DNA of 42,374 bases from Flavobacteriaceae bacterium (GCA_016744615.1 JADGEA010000008.1:1-42374); one strand, 5' to 3'. Numbered from the stretch's first letter, positions 26,395 to 35,701 are shown. A program made the numbers and translations. Notes: generated from the sequence alone by a model not told the origin.

Positions 26395-26660
26395 TGAAGT
26401 ACATATGATTAATAATGTAAAACTAAACATATATAAAAGGCTGTATCTTTTTTCTTTGATAAGGAATTTCATTCCAAAAAAAATAAAAATGATTTGAGCA
26501 ATAAAAAAGGGGATAGTCAGTAGTTCTCTAAATACTCCAATAATCACAAAATCAATTTGATATATGTATAGTGAGTATAAAACTACAAAGTAGAATACTA
26601 TTATGAAATTAACAATAGTGTAAGTCTGTTCTCAATTGATTTTACTTTTATGTTTGCCAT
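26368..26660 (-). pseudogene. Frameshifted small membrane protein (about 97 aa if repaired)
   Basis: On the minus strand an ATG at 26660 opens MANIKVKSIENRLTLLLIS and then stops. From about 26631 another frame, shifted by one base, runs open to a TAA at 26368-26370. The two join smoothly if one T is restored in the run near 26605-26610, giving a 97-residue protein with three hydrophobic segments, including YSLYIYQIDFVIIGVFRELL and FFIAQIIFIFFG. No ATG, GTG or TTG lies in the second frame before its middle, so the long part cannot start alone in a normal way. It is convergent with wecB. It may be a true pseudogene or a homopolymer base missing from the sequence. I do not know the family's function. 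Confidence 0.6.
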
Positions 26661-26833
26661 TCTACATGTACTTTTAAAAGAATTGAGGTAGAAACCTAAG
26701 CTAATCCAAATCTAGTTATTTTTTGATAATTTATAATTGTTAGTGTATGTTATGTTTTTATTGTTAAATAGTTATAAATAGTTGCATAAAATTGATATAA
26801 AGTTAATAAATATAATCAAAAATGCAGTTAGTG

Positions 26834-26864
26834 TTTGTCATATGTAATTATAAATGCATATTTG
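26834..26864 (+). promoter_or_regulatory. Promoter for asnB
   Basis: TTTG at 26834-26837 and CATATTTG at 26857-26864 are 19 bases apart, one mismatch from the Bacteroidetes consensus. The predicted start of transcription near 26871 gives a leader of about 35 bases. Confidence 0.5.
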
Positions 26865-26905
26865 CATCAGAATTAAAACAAAGATAAAACTTAAAAATAT
26901 AAAAC

Positions 26906-28570
26906 ATGTGTGGAATTGTATGTGCATTTGATCTAAAGGAAAAAGCAGAAGTTCTTAGACCCAAACTGTTGGAAATGTCGAAAAAGATCCGTCATCGTGG
27001 TCCGGACTGGAGTGGAATTTATGATGATAAGAAAGCTATTTTGACCCATGAACGTTTGGCAATTGTGGATCCAGCTTCGGGGAAGCAACCTTTGTATAGT
27101 GAAGATGGAAAAATAGTTTTAGCAGCAAATGGTGAAATCTATAATCATTTGGAATTAAGAAAACAATTTGAAGGAAAATTTAATTTCCAAACAGAGTCAG
27201 ATTGCGAGGTAATTATACCTCTATATAAAGAAAAAGGTCCTGCCTTTTTAGATGAAATGAATGGTATTTTTGGTTTTGCAATATACGATGCAGAGAATGA
27301 TGAGTATTTTGTTGCACGTGACCATATAGGAGTGATTCCGTTGTATATGGGTTGGGATGCAAACGGAACTTTTTATGTTGCATCTGAATTAAAAGCTTTG
27401 GAAGGAACTTGTACTAAAATAGAGTTGTTCCCTCCGGGTCATTATTATACAAGCAAAGATGGTAAATTAACACAATGGTACAAACGTGACTGGAGTGATT
27501 TTGAAGCTGTAAAAGAAAATCAAACTAGTATTGATGAGATTCGTGATGCTTTAGAGGCTGCCGTTCACAGACAGTTGATGAGTGATGTGCCTTACGGAGT
27601 TTTACTTTCGGGAGGTTTAGATTCATCAGTCATTTCCGCAATAGCGAAAAAATATGCCGAAAAAAGAATTGAATCAGGTGATACGCAAGTAGCCTGGTGG
27701 CCACAATTGCACTCCTTTTCAGTTGGGCTGGAAGGTTCACCCGATCTGATTGCTGCACAAAAAGTTGCCGATCATATTGGTACTGTACATCATGAGATCA
27801 AGTTTACAATACAAGAAGGTTTGGATGCGATAAAAGATGTTGTTTATAACCTTGAAACCTATGATATTACAACCATTAGGGCTTCTACTCCTATGTATTT
27901 AATGGCAAGGGTTATCAAATCTATGGGTGTAAAAATGGTATTGTCTGGTGAGGGAGCTGATGAATTATTTGGAGGTTATTTGTATTTTCATAAGGCTCCA
28001 AGTGCCGAAGAATTCCATAAAGAAACGGTACGTAAATTAGAGAAATTACATATGTATGATTGTTTAAGAGCAAACAAATCACTGGCAGCATGGGGAATTG
28101 AAGGTAGAGTTCCGTTTTTGGATAAAGAATTTATGGATGTTGCGATGAGGATCAACCCAAAAGATAAAATGATCAATGGTGAGCGTATGGAAAAATGGGT
28201 GGTGAGAAAAGCATTTGAAAGTTATTTACCGGAAAGTGTTGTATGGCGACAAAAAGAACAATTTTCTGATGGTGTTGGGTATTCCTGGATAGATACCTTA
28301 AAAGAAGTAGTAGATAAAGAAGTTACCGATGACCAGTTAGCAAATGCCAAATATAAATTCCCAATTCAAACTCCAACAAGTAAAGAAGAGTTTTATTATC
28401 GTTCTATTTTTACGGAACATTTCCCGTCAGATACTGCGGCACTTTGTGTTCCTCAGGAGGCGTCAGTTGCATGTAGTACCAAAACGGCACTGGAATGGGA
28501 TGAGAGTTTTAAAAACATGAACGATCCATCGGGTAGAGCAGTGGCTAATGTACACGATGATGCATATTAG
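26906..28570 (+). CDS. asnB: Asparagine synthase (glutamine-hydrolysing), class B
   Basis: A 554-residue enzyme, the same length as Escherichia coli AsnB. MCGIVCAFD supplies Cys2, the amidotransferase nucleophile, after removal of Met1. The glutaminase domain shows RHRGPDWSG and LAANGEIYNH. The synthetase domain has the PP-loop LLSGGLDSSVI for ATP, and later LSGEGADELFGGY and RVPFLDKEFM. It makes asparagine from aspartate, ATP and glutamine in the cytoplasm. It stands alone behind its own promoter and before a strong terminator. Confidence 0.94.
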   Translation: MCGIVCAFDLKEKAEVLRPKLLEMSKKIRHRGPDWSGIYDDKKAILTHERLAIVDPASGKQPLYSEDGKIVLAANGEIYNHLELRKQFEGKFNFQTESDCEVIIPLYKEKGPAFLDEMNGIFGFAIYDAENDEYFVARDHIGVIPLYMGWDANGTFYVASELKALEGTCTKIELFPPGHYYTSKDGKLTQWYKRDWSDFEAVKENQTSIDEIRDALEAAVHRQLMSDVPYGVLLSGGLDSSVISAIAKKYAEKRIESGDTQVAWWPQLHSFSVGLEGSPDLIAAQKVADHIGTVHHEIKFTIQEGLDAIKDVVYNLETYDITTIRASTPMYLMARVIKSMGVKMVLSGEGADELFGGYLYFHKAPSAEEFHKETVRKLEKLHMYDCLRANKSLAAWGIEGRVPFLDKEFMDVAMRINPKDKMINGERMEKWVVRKAFESYLPESVVWRQKEQFSDGVGYSWIDTLKEVVDKEVTDDQLANAKYKFPIQTPTSKEEFYYRSIFTEHFPSDTAALCVPQEASVACSTKTALEWDESFKNMNDPSGRAVANVHDDAY

Positions 28571-28577
28571 GTAACTC

Positions 28578-28595
28578 TACCGATTATTATCGGTA
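28578..28595. other. Short hairpin after asnB
   Basis: TACCGAT (28578-28584) and ATCGGTA (28589-28595) form a 7-bp perfect stem with a TATT loop, eight bases after the asnB stop. There is no T tract behind it, so it may protect the mRNA 3' end or bind a protein. Confidence 0.55.
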
Positions 28596-28638
28596 TTTGA
28601 AAAGTTTGCAAAATGCATTCAAAATTGTAAGTTAAACT

Positions 28639-28660
28639 AATTCCGCCAAGGAGTGGAATT
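28639..28660. other. Second hairpin in the asnB 3' region
   Basis: AATTCC at 28639-28644 pairs with GGAATT at 28655-28660 around a ten-base loop. It is moderately stable and lies between the first hairpin and the terminator. Confidence 0.4.
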
Positions 28661-28681
28661 TCATAGTTGAATAATAAATAT

Positions 28682-28714
28682 AACCTTGAAATTTTACGAA
28701 TTTCAAGGTTTTTT
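28682..28714 (+). terminator. Intrinsic terminator downstream of asnB
   Basis: AACCTTGAAATT (28682-28693) pairs perfectly over 12 bases with AATTTCAAGGTT (28699-28710) around a five-base loop, and the T run continues to 28714. Confidence 0.85.
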
Positions 28715-28814
28715 CATGCCTTATTAAAGATGTTTTTTCAATATAAAAATCCAAAAAATATTTTATATTTACTTCTTGAAATTAGTTAGTTTTTTAATGT
28801 TATTACCTATACAT

Positions 28815-31073
28815 ATGATCCAACAGAAAAAATACAGTTTTGAGTATATATTACTGATAATCACTTTATTATCATTTAGTTCAATGAAGGCGCAGCAGAT
28901 TGTCGGATCCATATTTGACAGAGATACAAAACAACCGTTAGAGGGAGTAAATATTATCATAGCTGATAATAAAATGGGTGCTTATTCTGATGAAAACGGT
29001 AATTTTTCTATTGCGTTAAATAACAGTGATAAAATTAGAATATCCCATATTGGATATATCAGTCAAAGTTATGTAGTTAAAGATCGCAATGGAAAAATTA
29101 TAATCTATTTAAAGTCATCATCTACTTTGTTAAATGATGTTGAATTAGGAATCACAAAGAATAAATTACCAAACGTTTCACAGTCGGCTTCTATTTCTAC
29201 ACTTTCTAAAAGTAATATAGAGGATAATATTTCAAGATCTTTGGCTGAATCCATGATGCATGTTCCTGGTGTATGGATGCAAAAAACCAATCATGGAGGA
29301 GGTTCTCCATTTGTTCGCGGACTTACAGGAAATTATGTTTTGTTATTGGTAGATGGTATAAGAATGAACAATAGTACTTTTCGTTATGGACCCAATCAGT
29401 ATTTTAATACGGTATCTCCTTTTTCTGTAAAAACCATCGAAGTACTACGTGGTGCAGGTTCTACCTTATACGGTTCTGATGCAATAGGAGGGACGATCAA
29501 TATCAATACTTTAGATCCTTCTTTTGAAACGGAAAAGAAAATAACAGGAAGTATAGGTGGCCAGATGATGAGTCATGATATGGAATACACTGGGAATGTA
29601 GAGCTTAATGGAAATTTTGGTGATTTTGCGTTTATCAGCAATGGAAGTATTCGAAATTTTGGTGATAGTTATGCAGGTAAAGGAATTGGTTATCAGCGAC
29701 CTTCAGGATATTTGGAAAAAGATTTTATGTTTAAAGGTGCGTGGCAATTAAAAAATAATAGTAAGCTTACAGCAAGCTATCAATGGTTAAGACAAGATGA
29801 TGTTCCAAGATATGATAAAGTTGCCCAAAAAGGATATGAATACTATAATTTTACTTTACAGCAAAGACAACTTGCCTATTTAAGATATGATAAAAAGTGG
29901 ATTGATTCGGCATTGGAAAGTTTTCAAATTACTTATTCATTTCAACAATCTAATGAAGAAAGAGATACAAAGAAAAATAACCATATAATCAATAAAAACG
30001 AAAAAGATGATATTTCAACCCATGGTTTGGCAGCACAGCTAGATGCATTGATTTTTAGTAAAGTTGAAATGGTTTCGGGTATTGATTTTTATTATGACTA
30101 TATCAAAAGTTCGAGAGAATTTAAAAATGTAGATACAGGAGAAATTGAACATGCTACAAGAGGTTTATATCCAGATGGTTCTACTGCTTTAACAACCGGA
30201 TTTTATAACGCTTATTTGTACAATTTACATCAATGGATATTTCAAGCAGGTTGGCGTTATAACTATACCAAAAATAATTCTGAAGATGAAATATTTGGAA
30301 ATTTAGATCAATCCAGTTCTTCATTGGTATGGAATGCCAGTGTAAATTATAAGTTTGATAAAAGTAGAATTTATGCTTCTTTTAATACAGCGTTCAGAGC
30401 ACCAAATATTAGTGATATTACTTCTTTTGGAGATTTTGATTATGGCATTGAAGTTCCTGCTCCTGATTTAAAATCAGAAAGGTCAACAAATTATGAGCTT
30501 GGTTATAAATTTGAAAATAGCAGAATGTATTTTAATACTGCGGTATTCTATACCCATATTGATGATCTTATTGCCAGAGTTCGTTCTACACATAATGGAG
30601 AACCTACCTATGGAGGAGAAGATGTTTATAAAAAAGCAAATATTGGTGAAGCATATGTAAAAGGTGTAGAAGTAGAGTTTTATACAAAACTTTGGAATGA
30701 GTTTTCTTTACAAAGTAGTTTGACTTATACTTTTGGTGAGAATATATCAAAAAATGAGCCTTTTAGAAGAATTCCTCCTTTGTTTGGAGATCTTTCTTTA
30801 AGATATGATCATCAAAACTTCTTTATGATCTTACAATCTTTAGCTGCCGGTAAACAAGATCGGCTTTCTTCAGGAGATATTGATGATCATAGAATTCCGG
30901 ATGGAGGAACTCCCGGTTGGTTTGTTGCAAATATCAAATCAGGTTATACCTGGAATAAGATTCAGGCTCATATTGCTTTTAACAATATTTTTAACGAAGC
31001 TTATCGTATGCATGGTTCTGGTGTTGATGGATTAGGCAGGCATGTGGCTATTGCATTAAAATATCGTTTTTAA
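28815..31073 (+). CDS. TonB-dependent outer-membrane receptor
   Basis: The chosen ATG at 28815 gives a proper signal peptide (MIQQKKYSFEYILLIITL..., cleaved near SMKAQQ). An in-frame ATG at 28797 and a TTG at 28776 lie upstream but add a poor leader. Residues about 28-110 are a CarboxypepD_reg-like domain (GSIFDRDTKQPLEGVNI). The plug follows, with SLAESMMHVPGVWMQ and VEVLRGAGSTLYGSDAIGGTIN-type motifs. The 22-strand barrel runs to a terminal ALKYRF, ending in Phe as outer-membrane barrels do. It imports an unknown ligand, such as a metal chelate or vitamin. No SusD or substrate genes are next to it. It overlaps the 3' end of the acyl-CoA synthetase gene on the other strand by four bases. Confidence 0.88.
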   Translation: MIQQKKYSFEYILLIITLLSFSSMKAQQIVGSIFDRDTKQPLEGVNIIIADNKMGAYSDENGNFSIALNNSDKIRISHIGYISQSYVVKDRNGKIIIYLKSSSTLLNDVELGITKNKLPNVSQSASISTLSKSNIEDNISRSLAESMMHVPGVWMQKTNHGGGSPFVRGLTGNYVLLLVDGIRMNNSTFRYGPNQYFNTVSPFSVKTIEVLRGAGSTLYGSDAIGGTININTLDPSFETEKKITGSIGGQMMSHDMEYTGNVELNGNFGDFAFISNGSIRNFGDSYAGKGIGYQRPSGYLEKDFMFKGAWQLKNNSKLTASYQWLRQDDVPRYDKVAQKGYEYYNFTLQQRQLAYLRYDKKWIDSALESFQITYSFQQSNEERDTKKNNHIINKNEKDDISTHGLAAQLDALIFSKVEMVSGIDFYYDYIKSSREFKNVDTGEIEHATRGLYPDGSTALTTGFYNAYLYNLHQWIFQAGWRYNYTKNNSEDEIFGNLDQSSSSLVWNASVNYKFDKSRIYASFNTAFRAPNISDITSFGDFDYGIEVPAPDLKSERSTNYELGYKFENSRMYFNTAVFYTHIDDLIARVRSTHNGEPTYGGEDVYKKANIGEAYVKGVEVEFYTKLWNEFSLQSSLTYTFGENISKNEPFRRIPPLFGDLSLRYDHQNFFMILQSLAAGKQDRLSSGDIDDHRIPDGGTPGWFVANIKSGYTWNKIQAHIAFNNIFNEAYRMHGSGVDGLGRHVAIALKYRF

Positions 31074-33007
31074 ATTTTAAAAATTTTGTTGATCACTAAT
31101 ATATTATCTTCCATAGCGTTTTTTTGAGCATTTTCCTTATACATGATATCCAGTTGATCCTGATAGGCTTCTGTAATATTTTTACGAACCATTTTTAATG
31201 TTGAATTGATCATTTTGTTTTCTTCTGAAAAATCTTCTTCAAGTATTTGAAAACTTGAGGGAATCCATTTTGATGGAAACTTACCTTTAAATTCGGGTTG
31301 ATCTGCAAACAAAAGCATTTCTGTTTTTATTTTTTTTAGAATTTCATCCTGTGATTGAATGTTTTCTTTTTGAATCCAGTTTTTAACATTAACTTGGTTT
31401 AAAGTGAGCAATGCAGTTGTATATTTCTTTTGATCGTTATAGATCATAATTTGATTGATGAAATTTGAGCTGTTTAGAATAGCTTCTTCAATTTCTTCTG
31501 GCGAATGTTTTTCACCATCTTCTGAGATCAATAAAGCTTTTTCACGACCTACAACTACCAAGAAATCATCTTCATCCATAAAACCTAAATCTCCAGTATA
31601 TAGCCAGCCGTTTCTTAAAGTCTTAGCGGTAGCTTTAGGATTTTTATAATAGCCTTTCATCACATTATCTCCTTTGATAACAATTTCTCCTTTTTCTCCT
31701 TTCGGAAGGGGTTTACCATTTTCATCACAAATTTCACAAGTAATATTTCCTAAAACTTTACCCGAAGTTCCCATTTTATGGTAAAAAGGTGTGTTTGTTG
31801 AAATAATGGGGGTTGCTTCGGTTAGGCCATAACCTTGGTAAACAGGTACGCCAATCGCATTGTAAAATTGTTGTTGTTTGATGTCAAGCAAAGCGCCTCC
31901 GCCAACAAAAAACTCAATTTTTGTTCCCCAAATTAAACGTAGTTTTTTGAAAACTAAGGCATCCGCAATAGCGAAATTAAAATAAGTTGTAAATTGAGTA
32001 GCAAGTCCAGGTTTGGTATAACCATCACCATTTCTTAAAATTCCTGCTGCAATTCCTCTATTAAAAATCCCTTGAATAAAACCATTTTTGCCTTTAATTC
32101 CTTCTTTTATTTTTTGGATAAAATTACTGGTAAGCGCAGGCACAGTCAATAAAAAATTTGAATTGGCTTCAACAAGGTTTATGGGTATATTTTTAAGCGC
32201 ATTCATTCCGCCACCGCGTGCATCTACAAAATGTAGTGAAAGCCCTTTTACCATTGCTGTATAAATACCAACAGTATGTGCAAAAGAATGATCTGTTGGT
32301 AAGATTATTAATGTAGAAATAAGTTCTTGAATTTGAAAGGTTTTTACTGCTTCATGGCTATTGGAATAATAGTTTAGATGTGTAAGCATAATACCTTTTG
32401 GGTTGCCAGTTGTACCAGAGGTGTAAGAAATTGTAACGACATCATCTTCTTTAATTTGGTGTTCAATTTCTTCTATTTTCGAATGGTTTTGCTCGAGCTT
32501 ATCTTGTCCTAATTTGTATAAATCATCAATAAAAAGTAATTGATTTTCTTCAAAATTGTATTTTTTACATTGGGTACTTATTTTGCTTGAAGGTTTGTCT
32601 AAAACTATGAATTTTAAATTTTTATTGGTGTAGTTTGTAATTTGGCTGATAACCTTTTCAATAGTGTTTTCGGAAATAATAAAAACACTGGTATCTGAGT
32701 GGTTGATTCTTTGGGTAATTTCATCGGGTAATAATTTGATAGAAAGTGGTACTGAAATCCCTCCTGCATAAAGCATTGCTAATTCTGAAATAATCCAATC
32801 TGTTTTTGCTTCAGATAAAATAGCAATTTTATCTTCATATGTAACATCAAGTTCAATGAACGCAGATGCAAGACTAATGGCTTTTATTTTTGCTTCACTA
32901 AAAGTAGTTTGAACCCAGCCATTATCATCTTTTTGACTTAAGTATGGTTTATTAGCATATTGAATAGATGCTTTATTTAACATCTCAAAAACAGTTCTTT
33001 TATGCAT
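31070..33007 (-). CDS. AMP-binding long-chain acyl-CoA synthetase
   Basis: A 645-residue ANL-superfamily enzyme. The P-loop YTSGTTGNPKG lies near residue 195, the substrate-binding motif VYQGYGLTEATPIIS is present, then GWLYTGDLGFMDEDDF and VVVGREKALLISEDGEKHSPEEIE near the C-terminal domain. This matches FadD15/long-chain acyl-CoA synthetases of Bacteroidetes. It activates fatty acids with ATP and CoA. It lies 21 bases downstream of the lactonase-like lipoprotein gene and is probably cotranscribed. It is convergent with the TonB receptor gene, where the two stop codons share the bases TTAA. Confidence 0.9.
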   Translation of the reverse strand: MHKRTVFEMLNKASIQYANKPYLSQKDDNGWVQTTFSEAKIKAISLASAFIELDVTYEDKIAILSEAKTDWIISELAMLYAGGISVPLSIKLLPDEITQRINHSDTSVFIISENTIEKVISQITNYTNKNLKFIVLDKPSSKISTQCKKYNFEENQLLFIDDLYKLGQDKLEQNHSKIEEIEHQIKEDDVVTISYTSGTTGNPKGIMLTHLNYYSNSHEAVKTFQIQELISTLIILPTDHSFAHTVGIYTAMVKGLSLHFVDARGGGMNALKNIPINLVEANSNFLLTVPALTSNFIQKIKEGIKGKNGFIQGIFNRGIAAGILRNGDGYTKPGLATQFTTYFNFAIADALVFKKLRLIWGTKIEFFVGGGALLDIKQQQFYNAIGVPVYQGYGLTEATPIISTNTPFYHKMGTSGKVLGNITCEICDENGKPLPKGEKGEIVIKGDNVMKGYYKNPKATAKTLRNGWLYTGDLGFMDEDDFLVVVGREKALLISEDGEKHSPEEIEEAILNSSNFINQIMIYNDQKKYTTALLTLNQVNVKNWIQKENIQSQDEILKKIKTEMLLFADQPEFKGKFPSKWIPSSFQILEEDFSEENKMINSTLKMVRKNITEAYQDQLDIMYKENAQKNAMEDNILVINKIFKI

Positions 33008-33028
33008 AATTTATTAGGTTTATTTTGT

Positions 33029-34147
33029 TTATTGAAATAATATACAAACAGGAGACGGAGCTTCTATTTGATGAGTGAATTCTAAAACTCCGGTTTTTTT
33101 ATTGCGCTTAAATGCTACGATATTATTTGTGAGTTGATTGGCAACAACTAAAAAATCATCATTTGGTGATAGTGAAAAATTTCTTGGGCTATCTCCTAAT
33201 GTAGGTTTATGTTCTATTAATTTTAAAGCTCCGTTAAGATTATTTACTTTAAAAACAGCAATACTATTATGGCCTCTATTAGAAGCGTAAACAAATTTAC
33301 CGTCAGCTGAAGTATGAATATCCGCACAAGTATTAGGTTCATTATAGCCAACAGGTAAAGTAGAAATAGAATTGATTATTTTATATTTTTCAGTTTTATT
33401 TTTTTGTAATAATGTAATAGTACAATCCAATTCATTGATTACATAAACCCATTTTTTATTTGGGTGTATAGATAAATGTCTTGGGCCAGCTCCTTGTGAC
33501 ATTGCTAATTTTGTAGGAGTACTTGGTGTTAATTTTTGTTGTAATGTGTCTAATTTAGAAAACCATAATTCATTGGTGCCAAGATCGATAGAAATAACAT
33601 TCAAATCATCAGCATCAAACCAAACCGAGTGTGCATGTGGAGATTTTTGTCGATCATTTATTCCTTTACCTGTATGTTGTTGTACATAAAGTAAATCTGA
33701 TAATTCTCCATTAGTATTCTGTCTAAGCAGACCAATATTACCGCTTGAATAATTTGCTGTTAATATAAAACCTAATTTATTTGTAGTTACAAAACATGGG
33801 TGAGCACCACCAGAAGAGCTTTTATTAATTAATGTTAGGCTATCGCCATTTATAGAAAATGATTCCACCGTGCCATGGCCATTTACTGAATTGATTTCAT
33901 TAACTGCGATAAGAAATTTCTTATCATGACTCCATGTTAAAAAAGAAGGATTTTCAGTAGGAACAGCTAAGCCAATTTTTTTGATGATTCCATCATTTTG
34001 AAGAATGTATTTGTAAATACCTTTACTATTCCCTTTGGTGTAAGTGCCAATATAAAAGGGGTGAGCTTTATTTTTGTTAGGTTTTTTTTCTATTTTATTT
34101 TGACAACTGATAAGAATAATAAACAGTAAAATGATTAATTGTTTCAG
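33029..34147 (-). CDS. Lactonase-like beta-propeller lipoprotein, non-ATG start
   Basis: The open frame runs from a TAA at about 34155 to the stop at 33029 (about 372 codons), the normal size for a 6-phosphogluconolactonase-like seven-bladed propeller. An internal GTG at 33868 would cut off the first 93 residues and the first blade. The upstream part is clearly coding: a lipoprotein signal LKQLIILLFIILISC with the lipobox cysteine at position 15, then AHPFYIGTYTKGNSKGIY, the usual first strand. No ATG is in frame. The best candidate is CTG at 34147. An ATG at 34179 is one base out of frame, so a deletion is an alternative. Later blades show GAGPRHLSIHPNKKWVYVINE and GDSPRNFSLSPNDDFLVVANQ. It is exported and lipid-anchored. 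Its substrate is unknown. Confidence 0.72.
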   Translation of the reverse strand: MKQLIILLFIILISCQNKIEKKPNKNKAHPFYIGTYTKGNSKGIYKYILQNDGIIKKIGLAVPTENPSFLTWSHDKKFLIAVNEINSVNGHGTVESFSINGDSLTLINKSSSGGAHPCFVTTNKLGFILTANYSSGNIGLLRQNTNGELSDLLYVQQHTGKGINDRQKSPHAHSVWFDADDLNVISIDLGTNELWFSKLDTLQQKLTPSTPTKLAMSQGAGPRHLSIHPNKKWVYVINELDCTITLLQKNKTEKYKIINSISTLPVGYNEPNTCADIHTSADGKFVYASNRGHNSIAVFKVNNLNGALKLIEHKPTLGDSPRNFSLSPNDDFLVVANQLTNNIVAFKRNKKTGVLEFTHQIEAPSPVCILFQ

Positions 34148-34165
34148 AATATTTAATTTTTATAG

Positions 34166-34179
34166 ATGTTTATAAACAT
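34166..34179. repeat. 14-bp perfect palindrome upstream of the lipoprotein gene
   Basis: ATGTTTATAAACAT is its own reverse complement and lies 19 bases upstream of the CTG start. It might be an operator. It is A/T rich and could be chance. Confidence 0.35.
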
Positions 34180-34216
34180 ACAAATCTTTTTTTAAAAGAG
34201 GAAAAGTTTAAATTAC

Positions 34217-34420
34217 TTAATCAAATTTAACAGTTTTAACACGACCTACTTCGCCTGTTTCTAACAGTACTTTAATGCCATGAGGATGATTTGGTGATTT
34301 TGTAAGAATTCTTTTTACAATTCCTTCAGTTAAATTACCTGATCTTTGATCTTGTTTTTGAACAATTTCAACTTCAAATCCAATTTCAATATTTTTTCTA
34401 TTTCTACCGTCTGTATTCAT
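34217..34420 (-). CDS. YwbE family protein
   Basis: A 67-residue protein of the YwbE/DUF2196 family, recognised by GFEVEIVQKQDQRSGNLTEG, VKRILTKSPNHPHGIKV and a final GEVGRVKTV. The fold is predicted to be a small beta-barrel, perhaps binding nucleic acid. Its start is six bases after the stop of the DEAD-box helicase gene, so it is cotranscribed with it and could assist that RNA helicase. Precise function unknown. Confidence 0.85.
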   Translation of the reverse strand: MNTDGRNRKNIEIGFEVEIVQKQDQRSGNLTEGIVKRILTKSPNHPHGIKVLLETGEVGRVKTVKFD

Positions 34421-34426
34421 TTTTTT

Positions 34427-35569
34427 TTAATAGGAATTAAAATCTATATTTTCACTATCAATCATCGTAACAGCTTTACCCATCTTTTTTTGAATAATTT
34501 TAAAGTGATGTTTGTCTTCGGGTGTGATAAAAGAGATCGCTTCACCAGGGTTTTCGGCACGACCGGTTCTACCAATACGGTGTACATAATCTTTTGGAGA
34601 TCGGGGTAACTCATAATTAATCACATGAGGTAAAAATGCAATATCAATACCACGAGCTAATAAATCGGTTGCAACCAAAATATTTAGTTCACCGGATTTA
34701 AACTTACGTAAAGTCTCTTTTCTGTTCCCCTGACTTTTTTTACCATGAATGGCTGAGGCATCTATTCCGTTTTTACGAAGTTTATTAGCCACATTATCTG
34801 CTTTATAAGAAGAAGCTGTAAAAACTAAGACTTGTTGTAAATTGTTGTGTTTGATTAAATAACGCAATAGTGGACCTTTATTTCCTTCCTTGACAAAGTA
34901 CCCTAACTGATTTATCAAATCAATATTGTCATTTTCGACAGCAATTTTAATTACAGAGGGATTGTGCAATAATACTTGTTCCACCTTATTTACATCCTCA
35001 TTTAATGTTGCCGAGAATAATAGGTTTTGACGTTTTTTTGGTAATAAATTAATAATGCGATCTACCTCTTCTTTAAAACCAAGATTTAACATTTTATCTG
35101 CCTCATCCAAAACCAAAGTTTCTATCGAGTTTAAATGAACCGCATTTTTGTCAACCAGCTCTAATAGTCTACCAGGTGTGGCAATCAAAACGTTTACATT
35201 TTGCATAGCCATCATTTGAGGATTGATAGATACACCACCAAATACCGACAAAGTTTTGATGCGCTGTGGTAATTTAGATCCAAAAGATTGAAATACTTCG
35301 CCTACTTGCATTGCTAATTCCCGAGTTGGTACCAATACTAAAACATTTACATGCCTGTTTTTAATAGCTGTATTGCTTTGTAAATTCATTAAAATAGGCA
35401 ATACATAACTTGCAGTTTTACCTGAGCCAGTTTTGGCAATTCCTAAAACATCTTTGCGATTTAAAATAGCAGGAATAGCCTCTTTTTGAATTGGGTATGG
35501 TTTTTTATAATGGGCATCATCCAATGCTTTTTGTAAAGAAGGTGATAGGCCTAATGAAGTAAATGGCAT
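34427..35569 (-). CDS. DEAD-box ATP-dependent RNA helicase (RhlE-like)
   Basis: With the ATG at 35569 the protein is 380 aa and starts MPFTSLGLSPSLQKAL, as homologues do. An upstream ATG at 35662 adds 31 unlike residues, and the -7 element sits inside that stretch. Motifs in order: Q motif KKPYPIQKEA, Walker A AKTGSGKT (about 44-51), PTRELA, the GG and TPGR motifs, VLDEADKM, SAT, then the helicase C domain with ARGID and HRIGRTGRA. It unwinds RNA duplexes in ribosome assembly or RNA decay. The short C-terminal tail lacks the usual basic extension of RhlE. Confidence 0.9.
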   Translation of the reverse strand: MPFTSLGLSPSLQKALDDAHYKKPYPIQKEAIPAILNRKDVLGIAKTGSGKTASYVLPILMNLQSNTAIKNRHVNVLVLVPTRELAMQVGEVFQSFGSKLPQRIKTLSVFGGVSINPQMMAMQNVNVLIATPGRLLELVDKNAVHLNSIETLVLDEADKMLNLGFKEEVDRIINLLPKKRQNLLFSATLNEDVNKVEQVLLHNPSVIKIAVENDNIDLINQLGYFVKEGNKGPLLRYLIKHNNLQQVLVFTASSYKADNVANKLRKNGIDASAIHGKKSQGNRKETLRKFKSGELNILVATDLLARGIDIAFLPHVINYELPRSPKDYVHRIGRTGRAENPGEAISFITPEDKHHFKIIQKKMGKAVTMIDSENIDFNSY

Positions 35570-35595
35570 GGTTTTATTTTTTGAATAAAAAAAAG

Positions 35596-35603
35596 CAAAT
35601 ATA
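35596..35603 (-). promoter_or_regulatory. Probable -7 element for the DEAD-box helicase gene
   Basis: Minus-strand TATATTTG matches TAnnTTTG, 26 bases before the ATG at 35569. No clear -33 box. It helps to reject the longer start at 35662. Confidence 0.45.
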
Positions 35604-35701
35604 CAGTAATTAATTGCAGTAGTTATAGAATTTTTTAATTCAAAATGATGTCGAATTGTCACCTCTTTAAACTTTGGCTTGGTTTTAGACTATAAAAAAC
35701 C

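Noticed and set aside
34346..34609. Plus-strand ORF across the YwbE/helicase junction
   Set aside because: Fully antisense to two well-supported genes and rich in Phe/Ile from A/T-rich DNA.
35570..35662. Longer start of the DEAD-box helicase at 35662
   Set aside because: The extra 31 residues are unlike homologues, and a -7 promoter element lies inside them.
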